Source: Girardinichthys multiradiatus (taxonomy: Eukaryota; Chordata; Actinopteri; Cyprinodontiformes; Goodeidae). From it: 64,000 bases of DNA. The stretch lies in contig NC_061811.1 of NCBI RefSeq assembly GCF_021462225.1, positions 7,527,663-7,591,662 of the forward strand. Reading direction: 5' to 3'. The notes under the pieces are model-generated. The model ran no database searches, was not told the origin of the DNA, and was given only the letters and a program-made list of their open reading frames with translations. Shown piece after piece: positions 44,411 to 55,944 of this stretch (positions are counted from its first letter, which is position 1; every line of letters begins with the position of its first letter). Position numbers and translations under genes: made by a program.

Positions 44411-44561
44411 TGTAGTGTCTTAAATAAACAGAGGAGGCTCTAACTATGTTCGTACCTCTTTATTGTTGTGCTGTCTCTCGAGAGCGAGAGAGAGAACTTG
44501 TACGTCTCAGAATACAAGGACTGAACCAACTCAGAATAATCACGGGGGTGAATACACCACA
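44411..44561 (-). repeat. Gypsy-2 5' LTR (151 bp)
   Basis: It is identical to the 3' LTR apart from one substitution (near 44430) and an extra segment of about 25 bp with CTCTCGAGAG and GA repeats (44473-44499). The flanking ACTAC follows at 44562-44566. Confidence 0.93.
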
Positions 44562-46004
44562 ACTACCAAACAGAATTTGAGAACCAAGGATTATCTTGAA
44601 GAATCTGGAAATGAAGTCAAGTTAGTCTTGGAACCAACTTAGGCAATAATCAGCAACATTTAGACAACCATTCACAATGTAAGATCAAATAAAATATTAT
44701 TTTATTAAAATAATGTTTTAAAGAATGATCTGCTGAATAAAGCCAACCTTCTGGATGACTAATTCTCAACGGTGTCTCATTAGCTGCCTTTATTAAAATA
44801 TTTAAAGGAATATTATTAATGAAATGGTAAAATATTTAAGGGAACATTTTGGAAAAGAGCCAAATCTTTCTGGAGAACTGGGGCTTAATGGTGTTTACTT
44901 AGTTATCAAGTTTAGTAAAGTAATGTCAGGGAAATATTATTTACTGGATTGAAAACTAACAACTTTTCTGGGTAAATATACTTTAGCGATAAGCACATGT
45001 CCTTACCTGTTAGCAGTTAAAGCTAACAAAAGAAGCTGATAGCTTAGCACCAGAATCAAACACACACCTTTAAAATACCGTTAATAAAAAGGGTTAAAAT
45101 GCATAAGCGCGGACGGCGCATTATGATCAATCTTCTATGTTTAAAATCACCCTTTTAAATAAAGTTTGTCTTAACTTTAAAAAACACACAAACAGAACAC
45201 AACCTGAGCGTGTGTGCTGCAGATAGCCTGCTAGCACTAAGATAGCTGAGTTCAACACAAACAAAACCAAACTTCATAAAATGAAAACGTTCAGATCATA
45301 AATCTTTCTCTATTACTCTGCTCAAACCCTAACCTCGTATGAACCATGCTGAGGAGTTGTCCGGACGACGACGAAGTGTGAAGAAAGCTCTGTGAAGAAA
45401 GGGTTTGCTTCCAGCTAACCTCTGGAGCAGTGGCTTGGCGGCCCGTTCTGTCCGCTGACCACGCTGCACGTTACCACGGTGATGCGGCTCCTGTTGTCGT
45501 CCTTTCAGACCGGGAAAAATCGCTCCACTCGGCTTCGTAGATACAGCGTCTCTACTGGGGACTTCTCTGGAACACAGTTTGCTTCTGCAGGCCTCAGAGA
45601 GAGAAAGTCAAGCCAGGCTTGTACCTTTATTATTACCCCCTTTTATGAATGAATACTGGATACACAAACAGTAATTCATCCGTACTTAACTCAGTGCATA
45701 TGATCGATGATCGTATGACACTCTCAGATCCATTTGAACAGTTATGTGTTTTTGCCAGCAAAGAGACATTAGCGCGCTGCCTCTCCGGCCAGCCTCGCAT
45801 GGAGTCTGGGTGGTAGAGAAAGGACCATTGGAAAGGTGGGGGTTTTATACGGGCAGTGGCGTCATGGGAAGTCCGCTGCTACCCTCCTTTCCCCTTCTGA
45901 AGTTGTGCTGGAAGTCGGTTAAATGCAATTTATTTTGAAAGTTCCAGAAAAGTTTGTACTGGAGTTTTCATGTTGAAATCCATGGCTGTGGGTCCCAACA
46001 TAAG

Positions 46005-46147
46005 CATCGCTTTTATCAAAGATGCTTACAAGAAAAGAAATCGCAGTTTATGCCTCCAACTGTGAACACAAATTTTCAAAATTTTCCACTTAAGCTTGAT
46101 TAACTAACTTTTTATGCCTCAATAACTAAAGTGCCTTTCACAGGAAT
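46005..46147. other. Spacer between LTR-A and LTR-D
   Basis: Anonymous sequence ending with the 5-bp duplication GGAAT (46143-46147) of the next element. Confidence 0.6.
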
Positions 46148-47139
46148 TGTCACAGTGGGGTTTTGGGGTGGACCGAAGCGCAGACGAGCTCGGGCGCAGC
46201 ATTTCAATCAGTCTTTAGTTTATTCAAAATATCAAAACCGTGACAAAAACACACTGCAGGTACTGACCAGAGTCTGAATTCAAAACAACTTACTGACACT
46301 GCAGGAACATGGCAAGGACGAGGGTTGCAAGCGTGAATGAACAGGCAGAACAGAGTGTGAACAAACAGAGGAACCAGCAGGGAACAAAGAGCACAGACCA
46401 ACTAATATACAGGGAGACATGAGAGGAGAACAAAGGGCAGATAATCAAAGAGACACAGAACAGGTGTGGCAAGGAAACAGGGAGGCTGAAGGGACAGGTG
46501 GAACTGATTAACCAATAAAGAGAAACAAAGACCTAAGCAGAACAATAGACTAAACCAAAACATAAGAAATCTAGAATAACCAAGAGGTAAATGAAACAGA
46601 GGAACTGGAAGGAACAGAAGTATAACAAGAACCTACGGCCTAAGCAAAAGGAAACCCTGACTACAAGTAAACAAACAAACACTGAAAGAACAAACTGAGA
46701 ATGAAGCAGATAACTAGAATAAAAGTAAACAATAACTCAAGCTGACCTAACAGGAAGAAGAACTGGAACACTAGAAACTAAACATAAAGAACTAAGCTAG
46801 ACAGAACAGAATAAAAACACAGGAAGGGAATAACGACAAGGAGGAACAGAAAACATAGACTAGAAAAACAAGAAGAGTGCAAGGTGAAAAAATACCAAAC
46901 ATAAATAAACACAGAGATATTAAAAGAGGACCTAAAGAATCCAGGAGAACAAAGAACCATAATATAGAGACTAATCATAATAATAGAACCATAAGGAAAA
47001 CTTAGTAAGGGAGGAAAACAACAAAACACCAGGAGGCGGTAGCGGGAGCAAAACACACTAATAAACATAATAGAAACATCTAGACAAAATAACCATCACA
47101 GAAACCATAAGACAAAGTCCAAAATGTCACTCTGTGACA
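46148..47139 (-). repeat. Solo LTR D (992 bp), purine-rich strand
   Basis: It starts TGTCACAGTG and ends CACTCTGTGACA, with a perfect 5-bp duplication GGAAT (46143-46147 and 47140-47144). Minus-strand AATAAA at 46219-46224, about 70 bases from the low-coordinate end, gives the orientation. The plus strand is extremely rich in A and G and poor in T over more than 800 bp. There are no internal genes, so this is a solo LTR, probably of a Ty3/gypsy element judging by the ends and duplication size. Confidence 0.82.
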
Positions 47140-47184
47140 GGAATAAAGAAAATAAACTGAACACTAAAAACACTCCTTGGAGAA

Positions 47185-47362
47185 GCGCATGATGTAGCAA
47201 TAGAGTGGGTGCCCCTCTTACACAGGGTATGAGTCTTCAAAGCAGCTGTCCTGGGTTCAGTTCTTACCTTTGCTGCATGTCTTCCCCTCTTCTTTCTCTC
47301 TCTCTCTCCATTACCTGTGTGATTACTGTGTGTAAAGGCCACCAGTGCCAAAAAATATCATT
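47185..47362 (+). repeat. tRNA-derived SINE
   Basis: A box-A-like motif (TAGCAATAGAGTGGG, 47195-47209) and a box B GGTTCAGTTC (47254-47263) are spaced as in tRNA genes. They are followed by CT-rich sequence (TTTGCTGCATGTCTTCCCC) and a tail with AAAGGCCACCAGTGCC and an A-rich end. This body and tail are typical of a common fish SINE. RNA polymerase III would transcribe it, with a LINE supplying the enzymes. Confidence 0.75.
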
Positions 47363-49520
47363 ACCAAAACAAAGCTCAGCACATCTGCTCCAAATACAGA
47401 TACTTCAAATCTGCGATGCATTTGATATGTTCTGATTTTCTCAGACGTGAAGTTTATTCAGTTTGTGCTAATTTTCATGGAAACAATCTTTTTATGAAAG
47501 AAAACGTCTGGATAATCAGAACGCAGGTACTTTGGATATTCAATCCAGAATGTCAACAGTGTTGGAGCAGATCAGCATTGTCCTGTGAGACAAGAGCAAA
47601 TACCCTATAATCTGCATTGTGATGTCTGCATGTTATTGTTCTTCTGGCTTAAGCCCTGATTAGACAGCAGACTGAAGGCATTTGTTCTGTGACATGCCTC
47701 AGATTACTGAAACACGCAAAGTACACAACCAACACAGTCAGCCATATGTTCAATGACTGATCAAAGAGAAAAGATAACATAGTGAAATATGTTAAGGTCA
47801 ACTGAAAAAAATTGTTTTATGTTACATGGTAATAAAGCAGCATGCCAACATGAGACATGAACATGTGTGTTTGTTTATCCATTTACGTTTAAACAAATAT
47901 GTCAGTTTAGGTGGGTTATTTGATACAAATCCCTTCCTTTGGAGATTTTCTTAATAAGTACCACTGGTATAAGAATCTTGGGCAAACGTCGATCCCACTG
48001 AAATGACTGTATGTCCTTTCAAATCTGGGAACACCTTGGTGTCCCCCAGAATGAGCTGGAGATTGTTGTTGAGGTGCCCTCCTGGCCCTATTCCCTTGCA
48101 ACTTAATCTCAGGTGGAAGACAGTAAATGAATAAACTATAGATTCAAAGTCATCTTTAAAATTGCTTATGTCAACAATGCGCAAATAAGTTTATTGTGTT
48201 ATTTAAGGTGTTTATGAACTCCAACTACCATTCCTGATGTGAAGTACTATTATTTTCTCACTAGCAATGTACTGCAGTGAATAGTGGCTTAATTAAGCTT
48301 TTTCTGTACGGTGGCAGGCTGAGCCTTAGAGATGGGTTAGGATCTCTCATGCTCTGGGAAAAAGGTCTTTAAAAATACCTCTTATGCATCAACAGGGGTC
48401 AGTTGAGATGGTTTATGCATTTGATTATGATTTCCCCTGGGATACCCATATTGGATGTGCTTAATCTCACACTAGGTCTATATTAATAAAAATGAACTCA
48501 CCACTTCATGCTGAATGCTTGAAGTGGCTCCAACAGCACGGCAGTCTGACTTATTTTCTAATTACTTCGGCTCACAAGCATTTGGCCACTGGGATCTATT
48601 ACAAAATGTGTAAAAAGCGGGAATTTTTAGCTCAAGTTACCTACCGTGTACTCAAACAGTAAAAGCACATTTTAAACCCTTCATTCCAATACACACTAAC
48701 TCTGCAAAATTGAGGCACATCACAAAAGACGATGTTGCTCAAATGTAACAGCTCTCAATCACTCTCTGAGCACCTTGTACAATCAACAACACCTACTGCA
48801 GTTTTCAGTTTAGAGCTGGTTTATAAAATGCAACTACTGGTTGGATTTAAGTGTACAAAAACAAACCATGTAGCTGGACGGACCAGAGGATTTGGTGTAG
48901 GTATCAATGCACGTCTGAGTGTGTACTTCTGTGAGTTTGTGTAGGTGTCTTTTACTGCTTTCCATGAATGGTTGCGTGTGTGCAGAATGTGTGTTTACCT
49001 CCTGTCCAGCTCTCTAATAGTTTGTCCTCTGGATTAAGTGATATAAATGGATAGCTCATCCTCCAGACCAAACTCCACCTGCAGGAAAATATAGGCTTTC
49101 AGATGAGACGTTGTTACAGACCTTTTTTATTCCTCTGGAGTCCAATATTCCAGCCGCCACTTTTTCTGTCATTAAGGATAAGAAGGGAGGACAATGAGAC
49201 AAATGGAGTGGCAGAAGCAATCAGAAATGTTTGATGGTAGAGGATATGGAGGGTATGGATCATATATTAGGGCATGGAACACAGATAAGAACCAATTTTA
49301 AGCCTGATGTGGGCCGTGTTCCCTCATTAAAATCAGTCTCTGTGCATTTATTTATTTTATTTTCTGAGAAAAACAGTCCATCCATTTATTAATGCATTTT
49401 TCTGTTCAGTAACAGACATTCAATGACTCAGCCAGAACAAACCTCAAGCATTGTAAAAGCCATTTAATTCATATGTTTGTCAGTTTTTGGTATTGATTTC
49501 ATACCTGTAGAATGCAAATT
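47363..49520. other. No recognised feature
   Basis: Anonymous sequence; no domain, inverted repeat or RNA gene recognised. Confidence 0.5.
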
Positions 49521-50770
49521 TTACCATACCATACCAACGTTATTCATAAAGCGCTTAAAACAACCACAGCTGAAACAAAGTGTTGCACATAACAGCAAAC
49601 TATAAACATGCATCAAAAGAAAAAAACATATAAATATGACATAGAAACTTTGAAAGCTTAAACACAATGAAACCAATTACAACAAATAAAGTCAAACCAT
49701 GTCTCACTGATTTTCAAAGCCAAAGAATAAAAATGGGTTTTAAGGAGAATATAAAAAATTAAGGAGCCTCTCTAATGTTTAGGGGTAAGTTATTCCAAAG
49801 TTCAAGAGCAGCACTGGAGTCTCTCTCAGAACTTACAGTAAGATGAAAGTAAATGTAAACCTCCAGGTGTGATTAACCAACTGGAATGCTGCCAACTCAG
49901 ATCAACAGCAAAACCTCAATATTCATAAAACCTGATAAAGGTAAAATCAGGATTTATCTGGTATTGAGATATTTTATTAGATCAGATATGTTTAATCAGT
50001 GAAGAGAAGTCCGAAAGATAACCCATGAATGACAACAGCAGGTTATACTGCACCTTACTGTAGTCTTTTACATACTTATGCCTTTACATGTTTTCTGTGA
50101 GGTTACATTTTCATAAAATGAACTCTAGGAATAATTTAATTTCTGGAACAGTTTGTCAAGCTTCAGAGTCTTGTGGTTTGTTTGATAAATCTATAGAAGC
50201 CCTTTGTAAAAAAACATTTAAAGAAAAATATTGTCAGGGAATTAGCTGGCATTTCAGTCTTCAAAGGCTGAAGCAAAGTTTACCAAACAGCTAATCCATC
50301 CATCCATTCATCCATCCTCACTCGAAAACATCCCCAGAAGTCCTTTTAATGCTTAGGTTTGGCAAGCTCTTTGTGTATATATAATATAATATAATATAAT
50401 ATAATATAATGTAATGTAATATAATATCAGCCATCATATGTAAGTAAAACTTTCTTTATATACAGCCTAAAATGATACAAAACCTAAAACATTAAACATC
50501 AGTATATCCAAATAGTTGAGCAATAGCAATTTTTAAAAGACAGAATGTGCAGACCTCAAACTCCTGATAATAGTTTTATTCATAATAAAACTGCTTTGGA
50601 GGCTCAATCACCTTTAGTTTTCAGTCCACCAGCAGGTCTTGATCACATGACCTGGAATTCTGAGATAAATGCTGGTGCTCGTACTTTCAAAGCCCTATAA
50701 ATAAAAGCAAAAGTCTGGTAATGTACTCTGAAGTCAATCATGAACCAGAGTAGCCAGAGAAGGAGCGTTG
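49521..50770 (-). repeat. Degraded interspersed repeat (L2-related)
   Basis: Phrases such as 'ataaagcgcttaaaacaaccacagctg', 'gattttcaaagccaaagaataaaaatgggtttta' and 'gaaccagagtagccagagaaggag' match the layout of a common fish repeat derived from a LINE. An ATAAT microsatellite interrupts it at 50383-50428. The edges and the exact family are uncertain. Confidence 0.45.
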
Positions 50771-50799
50771 TGACCTGGGAAAATGAGAAAAAGAACTGC

Positions 50800-51170
50800 T
50801 AACTAGTTAACAGGGAGGTTTTCCTTTCCACTCTCGTTACATGCATACTCAGTATGAGGGAATGCTGTAAGCTCAGCGACACAATGCAAGCAACTGTCCT
50901 CTGTCTCTACATGCTCATCCAGGAGTAGTGAATGCTGCAAGTCACTGACCCGATGTAATCTGCTATGCTTCCTTAGACTTCCTTAAACTTTTTAACCAAT
51001 TTGAATAATAAACTGAATTTAACTGCACTGTTTGATAATGAGGATCAATTGAAATGTATGTACCTGACTTGAAACCTATATGATACAATTGAATTTACTG
51101 TGAAGTGCCTTGAGACAACATGTGTTGTGAATTGGCGCTGTATGAATAAATTGAATTGAATTGAATCTAC
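50800..51170 (+). repeat. L2 LINE 3' UTR with (GAATT)n tail
   Basis: It contains 'aacagggaggttttcctttcc', then 'gtgccttgagacaaca' and 'ttggcgctgtatgaataaattgaattgaattgaa'. This is the standard 3' UTR ending of fish L2 elements. No coding sequence precedes it. Confidence 0.75.
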
Positions 51171-52079
51171 ATTGCAATAGTTTAACATTTTGCTGCAATA
51201 GATCAAAATATAACATTACTACTATAGCTTTTTTGCCAATTAGTGGTACTTTTGGCCAACTAGTAGAGGTGAAATTCCTGTTATCAGCCAAAAATGCTGC
51301 ACAAATTGCTCTAACGTCCAGGTTATCAAATTTGAAATGTTAATATGTAAAAGTTCCTTCTATAGACTCCAATCCATACCTACAGGAATATCTACACAAA
51401 GAAAACTAGTGTGAAGAAGGATTTGATCTCTGTTTGTTATACTTTCAATGACAACAGTGATTACAGTGACAATATGTTTTACTCTTAGGATTAAACATGC
51501 AGTGCTAATTGTTAATGCAGTGTTACTTTATTTACACAGAGCCCTTACTTCTGCATGTCCTCCATAGGGATCAACAATAACATCTAATTTAATTGGGGTA
51601 TGCTGTCAAAATGAGGTGAGATCCTTCCATGTATCCATGCAGAAATTAATTAAACATTCCTAATTAAATCAATGAAATATGATTTGAAGTATGTTATAAT
51701 TCTTCTTTCTTTTGCAGAAGTGTATCATTATGATTTGGTTTAACAACAATTATATATGATGAAATGAGAGCCTAATTTTTTATAAATAATGATAATATTA
51801 CATGGATAAGATGTCATGAAACAGTAAACAGTAAAAGGAATATATCTTCGCACTCTGGAACTGAGGACTGAAGAGGCCTGTATGGAGTCACACATTAATT
51901 GTGACTGTCTTATTTTTTTCAGAAGTCTTAACTGTCTTATCTTTTTCAAAAGTAAAAAACTACAAGTATAATCAAAGAAATATGTATGATGATTTTTCTA
52001 TTTTCCAACAATTATTAAATGTAATGAAGAGGGATAATGTTAATCAATTGTGATGTATGAATAAAAAGAATGAAGTGAT
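51171..52079. other. No recognised feature
   Basis: AT-rich, with nothing identified. Confidence 0.5.
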
Positions 52080-53770
52080 GTTTTTTTTTTAGCTGTAACT
52101 GGTGTGAGAGCAAGAAGCAGAGAAATACTGTGTTAGAAAGCTTGAGGCTGAGTAGATAAGGCCTGGGAGCCAGAAGCGGCAGAGTCATAACATCAGGACG
52201 GGAGGGGCAGGGGAGAGCCAGCTTCACGGGAACTGGGCATGGATGGAAGGTCAACGAGCAAGCTCAAGTCATAACAAGCATGGGAGCGAGAAACAAGAAG
52301 CCAGGTGCACGCTGTTTTTCGTCAGTCTGAAGTTCAAAAAACAGGCAAAAGTCATGGAACCAGGATGAGAGCGGGAGTCGCGAATGTCAAAAAACAGCCA
52401 AAAGTTATAACACAGGGAGCCAGCTGCAGGCTGTTTATGACTCTGTCTACGGAGGCTGGAAGACAGCACTGAAAAGTCACGGTGACCGCGTAACTCAATG
52501 ATGGGAAAGCTTGCCCGGCAACAGGGGTTGAGCAGTGAGGCTATCTGCAATGTAAAAACTGTGCCAAAGAAAGAAACGGGGTTGTTTTCTTGCAGAAGAC
52601 CAGCAAACAAGACCGGACGGAGAAAGAAGCTACAGATGAATCGGAAGACCGGAGACGCAGCCCTGCTGGCAAATTCTGCCTTATAAAGAGGATCAACCCG
52701 TGTGCCCTGAGAAGAGCTCCAACTCAAAACTGAGAATCTGAATTTCATCTGTTGCATTTTTACCAAGATAACTGAAGTGAACTTGGTCAGTGAACAACTG
52801 ATTGCTCTAAGTTTCAGGCTACTGGAAGCCCTGAACCAACCTCAGTTACACCTCAAAGGTTTCCTTCAACTATTCAGCCTCTGGAAGCTACCGACTTTTG
52901 AAACATATGCCAACAAAGTTTCTGTTTTTTACTTTTTTTTTTTTTTTTCAACTTGACCATCGAAACCCCGAGCATCAGCGCCTGTCCACTTAGAGGAAGA
53001 GAACTGAAGATTTGCCTTTCACCCAAGAAGACAATCACTCGTTGCCTACATGGGTCCATTTGGACCGATGGTGAGCCTCCGTCTCCAAAGCCTCTTCAGC
53101 CTTACCAGTTTCAGCATTAGGGAAAGATAGGTTAAGTTGATTGATTTATTTCTATTATTCAAATTAAGTTTTGCTGATTTTTAAGCTGTTACTGACCACT
53201 GCAAAAGCATTACTAATTAAAGAAAGCATATAAAATTCTAGATTTATTGTGGACTGTCAATTATTTGAGTCACCTTATTTTTGGGTTTTTCATTGGTGGT
53301 AAAAAGTCTTGTTGCCTGGTTCCAATTGATTTTAGGAGGTTTTTATAGGTTGCCTTAAGCCAAACCTGTTACAACAATGCCCTTGGGGCTTGTGCCGAGC
53401 CACTAAAATCAGCCTAACCCGTAATCCAAGTGCAAGTTGTTAAATTAGGGAATGAGCAGCTGTTAACAGAAGTGACTGTCGAGGAGTGGATGACTGCTGT
53501 GAGCTACTCGGCCGTCCAGACCACCAGTTGAAGAAGGGTGAGACTTTTGGATGCAGGCTGTTAAAGGTTAGGCGTGTCATTTCCCGACATCAGCTTAAAT
53601 AGATTTTCCAGTAAACCTGCTTAGTAAGACCTTCCAGGTTTAGGGAAGTCCAGACCCGTTGGATGAAGAGCTGGACTGACCAATCCCCTTAGAAATAGGG
53701 ACTGGGGGGGACTGTTCAATATATTTCGAATGCGCCCACTACAGCATGGACTAATAAAATCTTTGGGGAA
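52080..53770 (+). mobile_element. Candidate unclassified LTR retroelement
   Basis: The segment differs in base composition from its flanks. It contains a promoter-like TTATAAAG near 52680, a long poly-T (52926-52947), and a run of GGGACTGGGGGGGACTG near 53697-53713 that resembles a polypurine tract followed by TGTTCAATAT (a possible 3' LTR start). There are no gag or pol motifs. If real, it is a strongly deleted or non-autonomous element. No matching pair of LTRs was found. Confidence 0.35.
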
Positions 53771-55944
53771 AAGAATATTTTCTTTGCAACCTTCTGTCAT
53801 CTTTTTTTAAAACAATAAATAAATAAACATAAATTGATTTGGGGAGCTGGCAAAAACACTAAATCAGTATCATATTTGCAATGCACCAAGTCTAAAAAAA
53901 AGTTATCTAAATCATTTATGTTATGTCTCGAACATGCATTATATGAATGCTGAATGTACATGGGTATGTTTATAGCCTTATTCTGGTAAAAGAAATCGGA
54001 TGATAAATATAAAAGTGGAGATGATGTTAGAGAACAAATCTGATTTGGCCATAACTAATGCAAAACAAGATCTCAAAGTTGTATTGTTGTTGCTGCAGGC
54101 TCTTTAACTTTACACCTGTTTTGAAGGTATAAAAAAGTTATGGAAGAATATTTTTCTGTACTTTAACCCTTATTTGAACAATGCAAAAGTTTCTAATTTG
54201 CATCACATCTTCACACCTATTGCCTCCCCCCAGTTCTCTCCTGTGTTCCTCCAACACCTGCGCACCCTCCCTCATCTTGCTACCACACATCAGTAACAAT
54301 CTCATTTGCCGCCCCATTAATTGCTACAGTCCCAGGCTCTGGTGAAAAACATGTGAGTAAATGTGTGTGCATTACCTGTGGTATGAGGACATACATTTCT
54401 TTACACAGTTTCAGTGTTGGAAATCACTTTGATTCCAGGGACAAAAAGGTAATTTTCAAATGTAATAATAAAGATCTAGGTAAAAGATAGGGTTAAGGAT
54501 TAAGCAAGCATTGTTTTATAGTAGTTAGTACAAATTTAAGTTACAATAAATCATATGTAGCAGCAGTGTATTCAAGAGAGATAGGGGCAGCTATGGATGC
54601 ATGATACTCATCCCATGTTTGGATTTATGCTTTAAAAGCATCATAAAATTTTTGAGGAAAACTAAATCAAATTGTAGCTATGGTGCAAGAGATGGTGTTA
54701 AGGTCCTGCATCTATCAGTCATAAGCTACCACAAAGATCAGATGCTAAATGGCCTAATATCCCCATTAGGTTTCACGTCGATGTCCACTATATTAAAATG
54801 TGAAATCTTGTAATTAAAATCTTGAAATACTTTTAACAATCAATGCTGAATTCAAGTCTGAACTTGGGATGTTAAGATGAACCAATTAGTATTGGATGCG
54901 CTTGCCCACGAATACGTGCACTATGTGGGCAGATCCAGTTTTTGAATGAATTCTCAATGTATCAATACGATTTTATCCGTTCTCCTGACGGATTCAAGTT
55001 ACACTAGTGAATGAACTCCTGTAACACTTCTTCTGCTGCCAATTATAAGCTGATGTGGTATTATCTTGTCAGTGGCGCCTCCTGCTGTTTGGGAAAAGAA
55101 TTGCAGCAAAAAGACTAAAGCACGGGAAGGGTTTTCAAAGCAGCGCAATCTCATTCATGTTTTACAACCCATTTGCATCATTTCTACAACTGATTCACAA
55201 ACCAATCGTATATTTGTCACTGGAAGTACTTTGAACTGTTCTAAGATACAGTGTATACGTTCAGCTCCCTCTGTGATAATTAGTCTTCTTCCCTCATTTT
55301 CCCTGCTCCCATTCTGCCACAGCCGTTCCTCATCTCCTCTGATTAGCTAATGTGGTTCTTTTGTCATTTTCCACCCCTGCCTCAGTATGTAGGCTCCTGG
55401 ATTTTCATTGTTTCTCACTAGATTCTTCTGTTAAACTGCCTGTACTCCATGACCTGCTTTCTTTATGATTTCCCCCTCTAAGTTCTCCTTTCATCATTAA
55501 ACTATTCAGTTTTACCACTCATTCTCTGCACCTGTGTCTTCCCTAAACCAAATCATAATATTTTTACCCTCCCCCATTTCCACTGCATTTACCAGGCTGA
55601 AAACAAATGACCAGGGTAGAATTGACAAACTGAAACAGGCCCTGGTAAGGAGGTAGCGCTCTTATTTTCAAGGCACTCTTGGATGGTACTAATAAAGTAG
55701 CCTCTCAGTGTACTTAACCATGCCCATAAACACATACAGATTAGCTAGTACCAGCACACACATGCCTATATTCATATATGTTTAGGTGTCCTGCAATGTT
55801 CCACTCAGAAACATGTATTTTTTTTTAACATAGCTTCACTGGGGGCAATAATGGGTTGGTTTGTTGGCTGTCAGTGGAGAAGATAAAGAAAATTAAAAAG
55901 GAAGACCAAAGTGATTTCTCACCAGGATGTCAATGTATTTTTTC
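53771..55944. other. No recognised feature
   Basis: No recognised gene or repeat. The Arg/Lys-rich frame near 55066-55350 shows no family motif. Confidence 0.5.

Larger units (their letters stand above)
40086..44561 (-). mobile_element. Gypsy-2, young Mag-like Ty3/gypsy element
   Basis: This is a full-length 4.48-kb retrotransposon on the minus strand. The 5' LTR is 44411-44561, the primer site TGGCGACGAGGAT is at 44396-44408, Gag-protease is 43056-44357, RT is 42076-43059, RNase H and integrase are 40448-42058, the polypurine tract AAAAGGGGATGA is at about 40212-40223 and the 3' LTR is 40086-40211. The target duplication is ACTAC (40081-40085 and 44562-44566). Two zinc knuckles, very short LTRs and the lack of a chromodomain suggest the Mag/SURL lineage. 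Only two small lesions interrupt the coding region. Confidence 0.93.
39772..46000 (-). repeat. Solo LTR, family A copy 2, split by gypsy-2
   Basis: It starts TGTTGTGATT and ends GGGTCCCAACA, with a perfect 4-bp duplication TAAG (39768-39771 and 46001-46004). Once gypsy-2 is removed the LTR is about 1.75 kb. It contains about 580 bp (around 45340-45920) that copy 1 lacks, including a minus-strand TATAAAA box at 45843-45849. Collinear matches to 16567-17866 are extensive on both sides of gypsy-2. Confidence 0.88.
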
